A stretch of 64,000 nucleotides of DNA from Arthrobacter sp. H-02-3 (lineage in GTDB: Bacteria; Actinomycetota; Actinomycetes; Actinomycetales; Micrococcaceae), in assembly GCF_003097355.1 (NCBI RefSeq), contig NZ_PYUI01000001.1:186001-250000 (forward strand), read 5' to 3'. Under the pieces are notes generated by a model. That model did not search any database. It was not told the DNA's origin and saw only the letters and a list, made by a program, of their open reading frames with translations. This document shows positions 17,986 through 28,304 of the stretch, piece by piece (positions within the stretch are counted from its first letter, which is position 1; every line of letters begins with the position of its first letter). The translations under genes were made by a program, and so were the position numbers.

Positions 17986-18311
17986 TTGGCATCCTCCTCG
18001 GTTTCAACCGTTTCAGCCTTCTCGGCCTTCTTGGTTGCAGCCTTCTTGGACTTCTTCTCTTCCTTGGCTTCCACAACCGGTGCGGCAACCTCGGCACGAA
18101 TGCCCAGCTCGCGTTCGCGGAGAACGGTGTAGATGCGGGCGATGTCCTTCTTTACCGCACGCAGACGACCGTGGTTCTCCAGCTGACCGGTGGCGGACTG
18201 GAAACGCAGGTTGAACAGCTCTTCCTTGGCCTTGCGGAGTTCTTCAACGAGACGCTCGTTGTCGAAACCGTCCAGCTGTGCGGATGCAAGTTCCTTGGAT
18301 CCTACTGCCAT
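17982..18311 (-). CDS. rpmC: 50S ribosomal protein L29 with Lys/Glu/Ala tail
   Basis: The first ~70 residues are a helical L29 near the tunnel exit ([38 protein letters not shown]). The last ~40 residues are a charged tail ([17 protein letters not shown]), giving 109 residues against 63 in E. coli. Confidence 0.97.
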   Translation of the reverse strand: MAVGSKELASAQLDGFDNERLVEELRKAKEELFNLRFQSATGQLENHGRLRAVKKDIARIYTVLRERELGIRAEVAAPVVEAKEEKKSKKAATKKAEKAETVETEEDAK

Positions 18312-18313
18312 TT

Positions 18314-18730
18314 CTACTCACCACCTTCGCGACGCACAATGCGTGCCTTCAACGGCAGCTTGTGGATTGCCAGGCGCAGGGCCTCGCGAGCTACCTCTTC
18401 ACTGACACCGGAGAGTTCGAAGAGAACCCGGCCCGGCTTGACGTTTGAGACCCACCATTCCGGAGAACCCTTACCGGAACCCATGCGGGTTTCGGCAGGC
18501 TTCTTCGTCAGCGGACGGTCCGGGTAAATGTTGATCCAGACCTTTCCGCCACGCTTGATGTGGCGGGTCATCGCGATACGGGCAGATTCGATCTGACGGT
18601 TCGTGACGTAGGCAGGGCTCAGAGCCTGGATGCCCCACTCACCGAAGGAGACCTGGGTGCCGCCCGTAGCAGCGCCGGAACGACCCGGGTGGTGCTGCTT
18701 ACGGTGCTTTACTCGACGTGGGATAAGCAT
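18314..18730 (-). CDS. rplP: 50S ribosomal protein L16
   Basis: This 138-residue L16 sits near the A-site and 25S arm. It starts [17 protein letters not shown], with the [12 protein letters not shown] signature. It starts directly after the rpsC stop. Confidence 0.98.
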   Translation of the reverse strand: MLIPRRVKHRKQHHPGRSGAATGGTQVSFGEWGIQALSPAYVTNRQIESARIAMTRHIKRGGKVWINIYPDRPLTKKPAETRMGSGKGSPEWWVSNVKPGRVLFELSGVSEEVAREALRLAIHKLPLKARIVRREGGE

Positions 18731-19567
18731 TTAAGCCTGTCCTCCTTCTACTGCCGGTGCAGCTGCCTCAACTGCCGGAGCTTCGGCGGCAGCGGGTGCT
18801 GCCTCAGCTGCCGGGCGGTCGTTACGACGACGGCGGTCACCACGGTCAGCGCCACCCGGGCGGCCCGGGCGGTCGCTGGCACCACGGCCGCGGGACGGAG
18901 CAGCAGCTGCCTGCTGAGCCAGTTCCTTGGCGGTGACGTCGCCCTTGTAGATCCAGACCTTCACGCCAATGCGGCCGAAGGTGGTCTTGGCCTCGTAGAA
19001 GCCGTAGTCGATGTTCGCACGCAGGGTGTGCAGGGGCACACGGCCTTCGCGGTAGAACTCCGAGCGGGACATTTCAGCGCCGCCCAGACGACCGGAGCAA
19101 GCGATACGGATACCCTTGGCACCGGCACGCTGTGCGGACTGCATGGCCTTCTTCATCGCGCGGCGGAACGCCACGCGGGAAGTCAGCTGCTCAGCAACGC
19201 CCTGGGCAACAAGCTGGGCTTCCATCTCGGGGTTCTTGACCTCGAGGATGTTCAGCTGAACCTGCTTGCCGGTGAGCTTTTCGAGCTCGCCGCGGATGCG
19301 GTCTGCTTCAGCGCCGCGGCGGCCGATGACGATGCCCGGACGTGCCGTGTGGATGTCCACGCGGACACGGTCGCGGGTGCGCTCGATTTCGACCTTGGCG
19401 ATGCCGGCGCGTTCCATGCCCGTGGACATGAGCTGGCGGATGCGGATGTCTTCGCGAACGAAGTCCTTGTACCGCTGGCCAGCCTTGGTGCTGTCAGCAA
19501 ACCAGTGCGATACGTGATCGGTGGTGATGCCGAGTCGGAACCCGTGCGGGTTAACTTTCTGTCCCAC
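18731..19567 (-). CDS. rpsC: 30S ribosomal protein S3 with Ala/Glu/Arg-rich tail
   Basis: This 278-residue S3 lies at the mRNA entry channel. It has a KH domain ([18 protein letters not shown]) and the C-terminal S3 domain ([13 protein letters not shown]). The final ~60 residues are low complexity ([20 protein letters not shown] then Ala/Glu/Val). It starts directly after the rplV stop. Confidence 0.97.
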   Translation of the reverse strand: MGQKVNPHGFRLGITTDHVSHWFADSTKAGQRYKDFVREDIRIRQLMSTGMERAGIAKVEIERTRDRVRVDIHTARPGIVIGRRGAEADRIRGELEKLTGKQVQLNILEVKNPEMEAQLVAQGVAEQLTSRVAFRRAMKKAMQSAQRAGAKGIRIACSGRLGGAEMSRSEFYREGRVPLHTLRANIDYGFYEAKTTFGRIGVKVWIYKGDVTAKELAQQAAAAPSRGRGASDRPGRPGGADRGDRRRRNDRPAAEAAPAAAEAPAVEAAAPAVEGGQA

Positions 19568-19933
19568 TTAGCGAGCCTCCTCTTTCTCCGGGGTAGCGAC
19601 TACCACGGTGATGTGGCTCGTGCGCTTCTTGATCTGAAATGCACGACCCTGAGCTCGCGGCTGGAACCGCTTCATGGTCGGGCCTTCATCAACAAACGCT
19701 TCGCTGATGATGAGGTCACCTTCGTCAAACGCCACGCCGTCGCGGTCCGCGAGGACCCGGGCGTTGGAGATTGCCGACTGAACTACCTTGAATACCGGCT
19801 CCGAAGCTGCCTGGGGGGCAAACTTCAGAATTGCCAGAGCCTCATTCGCTTGCTTACCACGAACAAGGTTGACGACGCGCCGGGCCTTCATAGGCGTTAC
19901 GCGGATGTGACGCGCAATTGCCTTGGCTTCCAT
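19568..19933 (-). CDS. rplV: 50S ribosomal protein L22
   Basis: This 121-residue L22 lines the exit tunnel. [20 protein letters not shown] and the C-terminal loop region ([19 protein letters not shown]) are present. Normal length. Confidence 0.98.
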   Translation of the reverse strand: MEAKAIARHIRVTPMKARRVVNLVRGKQANEALAILKFAPQAASEPVFKVVQSAISNARVLADRDGVAFDEGDLIISEAFVDEGPTMKRFQPRAQGRAFQIKKRTSHITVVVATPEKEEAR

Positions 19934-19971
19934 TGCTTTCCTTCTCTCGTCTTTGACGTAAGTGCAGGCGC

Positions 19972-20253
19972 CTAGCGGCGCTTGCCCTTACGGTCGTCCT
20001 TGACATGGCCGCGGAATGTCCGCGTGGGAGCGAATTCGCCGAGCTTGTGCCCGACCATCGACTCAGTGACAAACACGGGGATGTGCTTGCGTCCGTCGTG
20101 CACGGCGATCGTGTGGCCGAGCATGTCGGGGACGATCATCGAACGGCGGGACCAGGTCTTGATGACGTTCTTGGTGCCCTTTTCGTTTTCCCTGGCTACC
20201 TTCACAAAGAGGTGCTGGTCAACGAAAGGACCTTTTTTCAGGCTGCGTGGCAT
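19972..20253 (-). CDS. rpsS: 30S ribosomal protein S19
   Basis: This 93-residue S19 of the small-subunit head starts [32 protein letters not shown] is the family signature. Confidence 0.98.
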   Translation of the reverse strand: MPRSLKKGPFVDQHLFVKVARENEKGTKNVIKTWSRRSMIVPDMLGHTIAVHDGRKHIPVFVTESMVGHKLGEFAPTRTFRGHVKDDRKGKRR

Positions 20254-20265
20254 GTGTCCAGGCTC

Positions 20266-21105
20266 CTATCGCTTGTTCTTGCCAGTACGACGGCGACGAA
20301 CAATAAGCTTGTCGCTCTCTTTGTTGGGGCGGCGGGTGCGGCCCTCAGGCTTACCGTTGGGGTTGACCGGGTGACGACCACCGGAGGTCTTACCTTCACC
20401 ACCACCGTGCGGGTGGTCAACCGGGTTCATGGCGACACCACGGACGGTCGGGCGAACGCCCTTCCACCGCATACGGCCGGCCTTGCCCCAGTTGATGTTC
20501 GACTGCTCAGCGTTGCCGACCTCGCCGACGGTTGCGCGGCAGCGCACGTCAACGTTCCGGATTTCGCCGGAAGGCAGACGCAGCTGGGCGAAACGGCCTT
20601 CCTTGGCGACGAGCTGAACAGAAGCGCCAGCGGAACGGGCCATCTTGGCGCCGCCACCCGGACGCAGTTCGACTGCGTGGATAACGGTACCGACGGGGAT
20701 GTTGCGCAGCGGCAGGTTGTTGCCCGGCTTGATGTCAGCGTCGGCGCCGGCCTCTACGAAGTCGCCCTGGGACAGCTTGTTCGGGGCGATGATGTAACGC
20801 TTGGTGCCATCAACGTAGTGCAGGAGTGCGATGCGAGCCGTACGGTTCGGGTCGTACTCGATTTCGGCAACGCGGGCGTTGACGCCGTCCTTGTCGTGGC
20901 GACGGAAGTCGATCAGACGGTACTGACGCTTGTGTCCACCACCCTTGTGACGGGTCGTGATCTTACCGGTGTTGTTACGGCCACCCTTTTTCGGGAGGGG
21001 ACGTACCAACGACTTTTCCGGCGTCGACCGCGTGATTTCAGTGAAGTCCGCTACGCTCGAGCCACGACGGCCCGGGGTAGTCGGCTTGTATTTACGGATT
21101 CCCAT
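20266..21105 (-). CDS. rplB: 50S ribosomal protein L2
   Basis: This 279-residue L2 is needed for subunit association and peptidyl transfer. It starts [20 protein letters not shown]. The conserved histidine region [14 protein letters not shown] is intact. Confidence 0.98.
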   Translation of the reverse strand: MGIRKYKPTTPGRRGSSVADFTEITRSTPEKSLVRPLPKKGGRNNTGKITTRHKGGGHKRQYRLIDFRRHDKDGVNARVAEIEYDPNRTARIALLHYVDGTKRYIIAPNKLSQGDFVEAGADADIKPGNNLPLRNIPVGTVIHAVELRPGGGAKMARSAGASVQLVAKEGRFAQLRLPSGEIRNVDVRCRATVGEVGNAEQSNINWGKAGRMRWKGVRPTVRGVAMNPVDHPHGGGEGKTSGGRHPVNPNGKPEGRTRRPNKESDKLIVRRRRTGKNKR

Positions 21106-21134
21106 AATTTATTTCCTCGTTAAAGTGGTCTCCG

Positions 21135-21440
21135 CTATGAAAGCGGACCGCCGAAGATGTCGATAGTGCCTTCTTTGAGGCTCACAATGGCACGCTTGGT
21201 GTTCTTGCGGGTACCCCAGCCGAATTTGGTGCGCTTGCGCTTACCGGCACGGTTGATGGTGTTGATCGATTCGACCTTGACGGAGAAAATCTTCTCCACG
21301 GCCAGCTTGATCTCGGTCTTGTTCGAGCGGGGGTCCACCAGGAAGGTGTACTTGCCCTCGTCGATCAGGCCGTAGCTCTTTTCCGAGACGACGGGTGCAA
21401 GCACGACGTCGCGCGGGTCTTTGATGGTGGCTGCACTCAC
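21135..21440 (-). CDS. rplW: 50S ribosomal protein L23
   Basis: This 101-residue L23 at the tunnel exit is the docking site for trigger factor and SRP. The block [20 protein letters not shown] is present. It overlaps the rplD stop by 4 nt. Confidence 0.97.
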   Translation of the reverse strand: MSAATIKDPRDVVLAPVVSEKSYGLIDEGKYTFLVDPRSNKTEIKLAVEKIFSVKVESINTINRAGKRKRTKFGWGTRKNTKRAIVSLKEGTIDIFGGPLS

Positions 21441-22057
21441 TTGGCATCCTCCTCGTTCTTTGCGACCTTGTCAGCAACAAATGCTTCGTAGGCAGCCTTG
21501 GTGAAGACTACGTCGTCGGAAACGAGAACGTCGTAGGTGTTCAGCTGGTCTGCGTACAGAACGTGAACTTCCTCGAGGTTGCGCACGGACAGTGCAGCAA
21601 CATCGTTGGCGCGCTCAATGACAACGAGCAGGTTCTTGCGCTCGGAAACTCCGCGCAGGGTTGCCAGTGCTTCCTTGGAGGACGGCTTGGAGCCGGCAAC
21701 CAGGTCAGCGATGACGTGGACGCGGCCGTTGCGGGCACGGTCCGAGAGTGCGCCGCGCAGTGCAGCAGCAATCATCTTCTTGGGGGTGCGCTGGCTGTAG
21801 TCACGCGGCGTGGGGCCGTGGACAACGCCACCACCGGTCATGTGAGGAGCACGGATGGAACCCTGACGGGCGCGGCCGGTGCCCTTCTGCTTGAACGGCT
21901 TGCGACCTGCACCGGAAACTTCGGCGCGGGTCTTGGTCTTGTGGGTACCCTGGCGAGCAGCAGCGAGCTGGGCAACGACGACCTGGTGCAGCAGCGGCAC
22001 GTTGGTCTGTACGTCGAAGATCTCTGCAGGCAGGTCAACCTTGACAGTGCTAGTCAT
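21437..22057 (-). CDS. rplD: 50S ribosomal protein L4
   Basis: This 206-residue L4 has the tunnel-loop segment [15 protein letters not shown] and the [11 protein letters not shown] block. In E. coli it represses the S10 operon; whether that holds here is unknown. It follows rplC by 4 nt. Confidence 0.97.
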   Translation of the reverse strand: MTSTVKVDLPAEIFDVQTNVPLLHQVVVAQLAAARQGTHKTKTRAEVSGAGRKPFKQKGTGRARQGSIRAPHMTGGGVVHGPTPRDYSQRTPKKMIAAALRGALSDRARNGRVHVIADLVAGSKPSSKEALATLRGVSERKNLLVVIERANDVAALSVRNLEEVHVLYADQLNTYDVLVSDDVVFTKAAYEAFVADKVAKNEEDAK

Positions 22058-22061
22058 TGAA

Positions 22062-22712
22062 CTAGGCTCCCTTCACGGCGGTGCGTACGAGTACGACCTG
22101 GCCGCGGGCACCGGGAACGGCGCCCTTGATCAGGAGCAGCGACTTCTCGACGTCAACCGCGTGGACCGTGAGGTTCAGCGTGGTGTGACGAACGGCGCCC
22201 ATGCGGCCGGCCATTTTCATGCCCTTGAAGACGCGGCTCGGGGTGGATGCGCCACCGATTGAACCGGGCTTACGGTGGTTCTTGTGGGCACCGTGGGAAG
22301 CTCCAACGCCGTGGAAGCCGTGACGCTTCATAACACCGGCGAAGCCCTTACCCTTGGTGGTGCCAACGACGTCGATCTTCTGGCCGGCTTCGAAGAGCTC
22401 TACGGAGAGCTCCTGGCCCAGCTCGTAAGAGTCAGCATCTGCAGTGCGCAGTTCTACGACGTGGCGGCGAGGCGTGACGCCTGCCTTTTCAAAGTGACCA
22501 GCCAGCGGCTTGGTGACCTTGCGGGGATCGATCTGGCCGTAGCCGATCTGAACGGCGACATAGCCATCAGTTTCTGCGTTGCGCAGCTGCGTGATGACGT
22601 TCGAGTCAGCCTGGACCACAGTGACGGGGATGAGCTTGTTGTTCTCGTCCCAGACCTGGGTCATGCCGAGCTTCGTGCCCAGCAGGCCCTTTACGTTACG
22701 GGTTGCGGTCAT
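22062..22712 (-). CDS. rplC: 50S ribosomal protein L3
   Basis: This 216-residue L3 reaches into the peptidyl-transferase centre. It starts [19 protein letters not shown]. The Gln-containing loop region ([19 protein letters not shown]) is present. Confidence 0.98.
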   Translation of the reverse strand: MTATRNVKGLLGTKLGMTQVWDENNKLIPVTVVQADSNVITQLRNAETDGYVAVQIGYGQIDPRKVTKPLAGHFEKAGVTPRRHVVELRTADADSYELGQELSVELFEAGQKIDVVGTTKGKGFAGVMKRHGFHGVGASHGAHKNHRKPGSIGGASTPSRVFKGMKMAGRMGAVRHTTLNLTVHAVDVEKSLLLIKGAVPGARGQVVLVRTAVKGA

Positions 22713-22729
22713 AGTCTCTCAGCACCTCC

Positions 22730-23038
22730 CTACAGCTTGATTTCGATGTTCACGTCGGCCGGCAGGTCGAGACGCATGAGCGAGTCAACAGCCTTGGGCG
22801 TGGGGTCGATGATGTCGATCAGACGCTTGTGCGTGCGCATTTCGAAGTGCTCGCGGCTGTCCTTGTACTTGTGCGGAGAGCGGATAACGCAGTACACGTT
22901 CTTCTCCGTCGGCAGCGGCACGGGGCCAACTACCGTTGCGCCTGCGCGCGTGACCGTCTCAACGATCTTCCGTGCTGAAACGTCAATGACCTCGTGGTCG
23001 TATGACTTCAGCCGGATGCGGATTTTTTGTCCCGCCAT
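22730..23038 (-). CDS. rpsJ: 30S ribosomal protein S10
   Basis: This 102-residue S10 also acts as a NusG/NusB partner in antitermination. It starts [19 protein letters not shown]. It is the first gene of the S10 cluster, so the cluster promoter should lie in 23039-23436. Confidence 0.98.
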
Positions 23039-23436
23039 GTCGCCTGACTCTCTTTCAGTCTGTGCTTCCCCTGATTGGGGCTGCCCTGTTCACTTACGTG
23101 TTGTGTGGCTGCCGAAGCATTTGAAGTCGTGACTACCACCCGCCGCACAAGCTGAATCCGGAAGAATCCGGGTTCCTCAACCTGCCGGCGTAACCGACCC
23201 CCGCGGTCGGGCGTGTCGCACGTTTTCACACATACGAGTCCGCAATTCCATGGGGAGTGGGTTATGTTTGGTCTCTTACTTGGACCCTGTCACCCGGCAT
23301 TATCCGGATCGGGACGCGAAAGAGCGCTTGAACAACTCAACTAGTATGCCGGAATTTGCGGGCAGAAGCGAATCAGTCCCCATGAAGGGGCAGTTCGGAC
23401 ATTGTCCTCCTCCGCCATCGAATAGATGATAGGGGC
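23039..23436. other. divergent gene-free stretch, rpsJ / beta-glucosidase
   Basis: 398 nt between the divergently read S10 cluster and the GH1 gene. It must carry the S10 promoter and leader on one strand and the glucosidase promoter on the other. I see A/T-richer patches (GGATAATG on the minus strand near 23300; TAGTAT on the plus strand near 23342) but no convincing -35/-10 pair, and an AGCGCT core near 23323 too weak to call a LacI-type operator. Confidence 0.5.
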
Positions 23437-24870
23437 ATGACTGTGCAGGATTCTGTTTCAGTTCAGGCCCTCGCCGCCCGCCTGAGGCCCGGGTTCACTC
23501 TGGGAGTCGCCTCCGCTGCCTTCCAGATCGAGGGCGGCCTCGACGCCGGCGGCCGCGGGCCCTCCGGCTGGGACGCCTTTGCCGAGAGGCCGGGGAACAT
23601 CCTGCACGGGCACTCCCCCGCCGTCGCGTGCGATCACTATAACCGCGCCGCCGAAGACATCGGGCTCATGCGCGAACTCGGAATCGACTCCTACCGCTTC
23701 TCCATCTCCTGGCCGCGGGTCCAGCCCGAGGGGACAGGGCCCTTTAATGCGGCCGGCCTGGACTTCTATGACCGACTCATCGACCAGCTGCTCGCCGCCG
23801 GCATCTCCCCCATGGCCACGCTGTACCACTGGGATACGCCGCTCCCCCTCGAGCACCGGGGCGGCTGGATGAACCGCACGACGGCGGAACGGTTTGCCGA
23901 GTACAGCGCGGCTGCCGGCAAGCGGTTCGGCGATCGTGTGGCGCAGTGGGTCACGCTGAACGAGCCCGCCTCGGTCACTCTCAACGGGTACGCCCTGGGC
24001 ACCCATGCGCCCGGCCACGGCCTGCTCTTCGATGCCTTACCGTCTGTGCACCATCAGCTCCTTGGCCACGGCCTGGCGGTGCAGGCGCTGCGCGCGGAAG
24101 GCGTCAGCGGCGCCGTCGGCGTCTCGAACCTGCACTCGCCGGTCCGGCCGGCTTCCGGCTCCGTCTCGGACCGCCTGCTCGCCCGGGTGTTCGACCTCCT
24201 GCTGAACCGGCTCTACGCCGACCCGATCCTGCTGGGCCGCTTTCCCGCGCCGCCGCTGATCGCCCGGCCGTGGTTCCGTTCGCTGCGGAGCATCCCCGAC
24301 GCGGATCTGGCCACCATTCACCAGCCGCTGGATTTCTACGGCCTGAACTACTACTACCCCGTGCGGGTGGCCACGGGCCGCGGCGTCGACAGCCCCACCG
24401 GAGACGCGGAGGCGATGCTGAAGGTGCCCTTCCACCTCGCCGCGTTCCCGGAATACGAGCACACAGGATTCGGCTGGCCGGTCGCTCCGGAGCACCTGGG
24501 AGTCCTGCTCCGGGAGCTGAAGGACCGGTATGGCGCGTCGCTGCCGCCGCTGTTCATCACCGAGAGCGGGGCGAGCTTCCCCGAACCGGACCACGTCACG
24601 GGACCTATCCCCGACGCCGGGCGGATCAGCTACCTCGCCGCGCACCTTCGCGAGGCGGTGGAAGCCACCTCCGCCGGCGGCATAGCCCACGACGTCGAAC
24701 TGCTCGGCTACTACGTCTGGACCCTCATGGACAACTTCGAGTGGGCGGCCGGCTACTCCCAGCGCTTCGGCCTGGTGCACGTGGATTTCGATACCCAACA
24801 GCGCACGCCCAAGGAGTCCTTCTACTGGTACCAGGCCCTCGCGCGGGCCCGGGGGTCCCGGGCCGTCTAG
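23437..24870 (+). CDS. beta-glucosidase, glycoside hydrolase family 1
   Basis: This 477-residue GH1 (beta/alpha)8-barrel enzyme hydrolyses beta-linked glucosides or galactosides with retention of configuration. The acid/base Glu176 is in TLNEP and the nucleophile Glu376 in ITESG. The N-terminal FTLGVASAAFQIEGG and subsite residues YRFSISWPR, YHWDTP, WTLMDNFEWAAGY are all present. No signal peptide, so it acts on imported sugars. It stands alone between ribosomal clusters. No transporter or LacI regulator is adjacent. Confidence 0.95.
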   Translation: MTVQDSVSVQALAARLRPGFTLGVASAAFQIEGGLDAGGRGPSGWDAFAERPGNILHGHSPAVACDHYNRAAEDIGLMRELGIDSYRFSISWPRVQPEGTGPFNAAGLDFYDRLIDQLLAAGISPMATLYHWDTPLPLEHRGGWMNRTTAERFAEYSAAAGKRFGDRVAQWVTLNEPASVTLNGYALGTHAPGHGLLFDALPSVHHQLLGHGLAVQALRAEGVSGAVGVSNLHSPVRPASGSVSDRLLARVFDLLLNRLYADPILLGRFPAPPLIARPWFRSLRSIPDADLATIHQPLDFYGLNYYYPVRVATGRGVDSPTGDAEAMLKVPFHLAAFPEYEHTGFGWPVAPEHLGVLLRELKDRYGASLPPLFITESGASFPEPDHVTGPIPDAGRISYLAAHLREAVEATSAGGIAHDVELLGYYVWTLMDNFEWAAGYSQRFGLVHVDFDTQQRTPKESFYWYQALARARGSRAV

Positions 24871-24923
24871 GGGGCCGCCGTCTGCTCTGCGGGCCGAACG
24901 TTCAGGGCTTGGCGAGCTCCCCT

Positions 24924-26372
24924 CTAACGGCTCAGCGGCAGCCCGGCGCGGATATAGAGCGAAGCGCTACGTTCCTCCCCAGCCAGTCTCCACTCCGGCT
25001 CAGTCCGCAGTCGCTTGGCAAGCCCACTGCCGGGAGAGACGAGCACACAATCGGCCCCGGACAGCTTGTCCCGTAGACTCCCACCGCCGCTCTCAATGAA
25101 GCCGGCCAGTGCGGACACTCGTTCGGCTCCATACAAGTCGTTGCGCGAGTCAAGCGAAACCTTGACATCCGGTCGCTCCAGGATCAAAAGGCCGCCGAGC
25201 GTGTAGTCGTTAAACACATGGCACCCAGCCGGAATTGCTTGGATGATGCCGGACGGGTAGCGGTCCGGATTGGGACGCCCAACGGACGCGAGATTGGAAG
25301 CCACCAGCGCCGTGATGACTCCCATGCCAAGCGCGGCGCCCTGTGCCAGCATCTTGCGCCGGCTTTGGAAATAACGCAACGCGAAGGACCGTGATACTCC
25401 GGACATCAGTACGGGAACCGCCAGCAGGAGTAGCACCGGCAGGATCCGGAGGGCGACTACCGAGCCGGCGCCTGCGACCAATAAGGCAGCTGAGAACACG
25501 ATGTCTCGCCGGGCGGCAGCAATGACCAGGGCCACCAGCCCCAGCGCGAAAGAGATGAGCTGCACCGGATCCCCCGGGTTCAAGGGCTGCCACTCAGTGA
25601 TGCCCGCGGACGCCGCCTTGACCTGGGCCGTTTGGGTGAAGATCCCGGCGCCATAGGGGTTGGCAAGGCTCCCGACGAAGACGATTCCGAATCCGCCCAG
25701 AAGCCATCCGCAGCGCCGACGCGCAGCCGGATGGAGGGCGGCCACGGCTGCAGTTCCCCCGGCAATGCCCACCCCAAGCAGAGAAGCGGCATGCAGGTTC
25801 ACCCACACGACCGACAGCACGCCGAGGGCGCCTAGCTGCCACAGCGAAGGACTATCGAGCATACGCCGCAGGACGACGACCAGGACCAGCACAGCCGCAT
25901 AGTCCACAAGTTGTGGGCGGGCGGAAAGCCAGGCAATAAGCAGCGGCGACACGATCACCAGGAACCAGCCTGATATCGCCGGCGAAGCCTTGAGGTCCCG
26001 GGCCAGCAGGAGGACAAGGACGGCGACGGCGGTTGCCAACCCCGCGCACACTAACGCAACGAGTACCAGGCCGCCCGCTTGGAAGGCCAAGGCCAGCAGC
26101 ACGTTGAAACCCCAGGAGTTCAGGGTCCAGCCTTCACCAGCCGCAGTCCATGAATACGGGTCGACGGTTGGAATTCGCTGGTTACTGATCGTGTCGATTC
26201 CGGCGCGGATCTGCCAAAAGGTGTCGGACTCGCTGAAGATTTCCGCCCGGGCCAGCGCAAGCGGAACGAAGGCTAGGCACACGAGGAGCCAACCCCTCAA
26301 GGCCGTGGGGCGGCGCACGACGGCGCTGTGGGCGCTGATTTCCCGCGTTTCGGCACTGCGTGCTTCGGCCAT
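24924..26372 (-). CDS. polytopic membrane protein, GT-C-like (paralogue 1)
   Basis: This 482-residue protein has about eleven to twelve hydrophobic helices followed by a ~110-residue soluble C-terminal part. Conserved segments shared with the neighbour at 26672 are SESDTFWQIR after helix 1, DPYSWTAAG, LNSWGFNV, WVNLHAASL, ANPYGAGIF, FNDYTLGGL and VSLDSRNDLYGAERV. The D..W..R loop after the first helix and the late SRNDLYG motif recall polytopic GT-C-type glycosyltransferase-like proteins. That is an inference from layout and no substrate can be named. The function is unrecognised. ATG 26372 is the only good start. Confidence 0.75.
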   Translation of the reverse strand: MAEARSAETREISAHSAVVRRPTALRGWLLVCLAFVPLALARAEIFSESDTFWQIRAGIDTISNQRIPTVDPYSWTAAGEGWTLNSWGFNVLLALAFQAGGLVLVALVCAGLATAVAVLVLLLARDLKASPAISGWFLVIVSPLLIAWLSARPQLVDYAAVLVLVVVLRRMLDSPSLWQLGALGVLSVVWVNLHAASLLGVGIAGGTAAVAALHPAARRRCGWLLGGFGIVFVGSLANPYGAGIFTQTAQVKAASAGITEWQPLNPGDPVQLISFALGLVALVIAAARRDIVFSAALLVAGAGSVVALRILPVLLLLAVPVLMSGVSRSFALRYFQSRRKMLAQGAALGMGVITALVASNLASVGRPNPDRYPSGIIQAIPAGCHVFNDYTLGGLLILERPDVKVSLDSRNDLYGAERVSALAGFIESGGGSLRDKLSGADCVLVSPGSGLAKRLRTEPEWRLAGEERSASLYIRAGLPLSR

Positions 26373-26458
26373 ACCAGGTACCCTACCCGACAGGCTCCTG
26401 TTGAGACGCCAAGGACCAGTGCGCGTTCAGCGCCTGTGGCGGGCACGGCCGGAGACTA

Positions 26459-26581
26459 CTACTCGCGGTTTGCCCGGTTGATGCGCTTGGCACGCTCGAT
26501 TTCCTGGCGGAAGTGCTTCTTCACCCAGAAATAAGCGACCGCTGCCCCGACGACAAGCAGCAGAAAAATGAACCAGCCCAT
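26459..26581 (-). CDS. 40-residue single-pass membrane peptide
   Basis: ATG 26581 has an excellent AAGGAG 6 nt upstream. The product (MGWFIFLLLVVGAAVAYFWV start) is one hydrophobic helix followed by a strongly charged helix (KKHFRQEIERAKRINRANRE). A longer frame upstream exists but lacks the ribosome site. It lies between the two paralogous membrane proteins on the same strand and could be an accessory subunit of one of them. No family was recognised. Confidence 0.7.
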   Translation of the reverse strand: MGWFIFLLLVVGAAVAYFWVKKHFRQEIERAKRINRANRE

Positions 26582-26671
26582 GGTGAGCTCCTTTCCCCTA
26601 CCTGCAAAGGTAACACGGCCGAATTCCACCACAACGGACAGGAGGAACACCACCACAGGGTGGCTGCCGCC

Positions 26672-28093
26672 TCAGGCGCGCGGAACTCGCACGAACAGCG
26701 CGGCCGTGTCCTCGGACAAGACAACGCTCCACCCGGAGTCGCTGTGCAGCCTCTTGGCCAGTCCGCTGGAGGACGGAACCAGGACGCAATCGGCGCCGGC
26801 CAGTCGTTTGTCAAGATCGCCGTCGCCAGCCGCAATAAATTTCATGTACGTGTCGACCCGCTCGGCGCCGTAGAGGTCATTCCGGGAGTCAAGGGACACC
26901 CGGACGTCCGGCCGCTGCAGGATCACGAGACCGCCGACCATGTAGTCGTTGAAGAGCCGACAGCCCGGAGGTATCGCCTGGATCGCCCGGCTCGGATAGA
27001 CAGCTGGATCCGGGCGGCCAATAGCCGGGACATTGACGACAGCCAGCCCGGCGATAACGGCTACGGCCGCCGTGCCACACCTGGCGAACATCTTGCGGCG
27101 ACTCTGCAGGTAACGGAGAACGACGGGCTGTCCGGCCGCCGAAATGAGGACCGGCAATGATACGAGCAGAAGCAGGGGAAGCATCCGGATCGCGGCGACC
27201 GAACCGGCGGCGCAAACAAGGAGGGCAGCTGAAAACACCACGTCGTGCCGACGGCCAGCCACGATCAGCGCGGCCAACCCCACCGCGAACATGAACATAT
27301 GCACCGGGTCGGTCACGTCGAGGGGCTGCCATTCGGCAATGACGGTTGAAGCATTTTTGACGCCGGCAGTCTGGGAAAAGATGCCAACCCCATAGGGATT
27401 GGCAAAGCTGGACAGCAGGGTCACGAGCAGAGCGCCAGCCAGCCAGCCGGCCCGGGCCCGCGTGGTGCGTTTCACCGCAGCCAGGGCGGCCGACCCGCCG
27501 ACGATTGCCACCCCCACCAGTGCTGCCGCATGAAGATTTACCCACAGGACGGTCAATAATGCGAGTAGCGCAAAGTGCCGGGGCGACGGGGCCTCCAGGA
27601 TGCGCCGGAGGAGGAGGATGAGAAGGAGGACCGCAGCGAAGTCCACCAGATGAGGTCGTGCGGACAACCACGGGATCATCAGAGGGGACGCAAACAGCAG
27701 CAGCCAGCCGGCGATCACCGGCGAAGCTCCTAGCTTGCGGGACATGAGCAGGACTAGCCCACCGATGGTTGCTGCCAGCAGCCCACACCCGAGCGCTACA
27801 GCGACCAGGCCTCCGACGTCGAACAGCCACGCCAGCACCACATTGAATCCCCAGGAATTCAAGGTCCACGGTTCGCCGGCCGCTGTCCAGGAGAACGGAT
27901 CGCTGTGGGGAAGTTTCCCCCCGTCCAGGGTCAGGAGCCCCGTTCGTATCTGCCAGAAAGTGTCCGAATCGCTGAAGTTTTCCGCCCGGCCAAGCGCGAC
28001 GGGAACGAAGGCCAGCCAGGCAAGGAACCACATTTTGATCGGGGTCTGCGACTCGCCAGTCCCAAGAGACCCGACGTCCCCCGCTATCGCCAC
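26672..28093 (-). CDS. polytopic membrane protein, GT-C-like (paralogue 2)
   Basis: This protein has ~473 residues from GTG 28093, or 453 from ATG 28033. The start is uncertain because no clear ribosome site precedes either, and the still longer frame runs through the tuf terminator. It is collinear with the 24924 gene over its whole length: SDSDTFWQIR, DPFSWTAAG, LNSWGFNV, LWVNLHAAAL, ANPYGVGIF, FNDYMVGGL, VSLDSRNDLYGAERV. About eleven membrane helices and a soluble C-terminus are predicted. The pair is evidently a local duplication. The role is unknown. Confidence 0.72.
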   Translation of the reverse strand: MAIAGDVGSLGTGESQTPIKMWFLAWLAFVPVALGRAENFSDSDTFWQIRTGLLTLDGGKLPHSDPFSWTAAGEPWTLNSWGFNVVLAWLFDVGGLVAVALGCGLLAATIGGLVLLMSRKLGASPVIAGWLLLFASPLMIPWLSARPHLVDFAAVLLLILLLRRILEAPSPRHFALLALLTVLWVNLHAAALVGVAIVGGSAALAAVKRTTRARAGWLAGALLVTLLSSFANPYGVGIFSQTAGVKNASTVIAEWQPLDVTDPVHMFMFAVGLAALIVAGRRHDVVFSAALLVCAAGSVAAIRMLPLLLLVSLPVLISAAGQPVVLRYLQSRRKMFARCGTAAVAVIAGLAVVNVPAIGRPDPAVYPSRAIQAIPPGCRLFNDYMVGGLVILQRPDVRVSLDSRNDLYGAERVDTYMKFIAAGDGDLDKRLAGADCVLVPSSSGLAKRLHSDSGWSVVLSEDTAALFVRVPRA

Positions 28094-28214
28094 GCCGTTG
28101 CGACGTACGATACCCCAAGCCGACTCGGCCGTCGTTTTGAGGCGCGTCGCGGCGCACGGAGAAGAGGGCCACGGGACCCCCCTGCCGGAGTCTCCGTAGC
28201 TGAAGGGGGTCGTT

Positions 28215-28253
28215 AAAAAGAACAGCCCCGCTGCAGATGCAGCGGGGCTGTTC
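28215..28253 (-). terminator. intrinsic terminator of the str operon (after tuf)
   Basis: A 15-16-bp perfect stem (28220-28235 with 28238-28253, GAACAGCCCCGCTGCA) is followed on the minus strand by five U residues (A-tract 28215-28219). It begins 52 nt past the tuf stop. Confidence 0.9.
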
Positions 28254-28304
28254 CCTAGTTTTCCATGGCCGTCAGCCGGCCAGGTCAACCGTGATCAGCA
28301 AGTA

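Noticed and set aside
23320..23345. HspR-like or LacI-like operator upstream of the beta-glucosidase
   Set aside because: CTTGAACAACTCAAC and the AGCGCT core match the known consensus only partly, with wrong spacing.
26459..26656. Longer 65-codon version of the small membrane protein
   Set aside because: The ribosome-binding site lies inside the extension, directly before the internal ATG at 26581.
26672..28288. 538-codon version of paralogue 2
   Set aside because: The extra N-terminus is coded by the tuf terminator and has no counterpart in paralogue 1.
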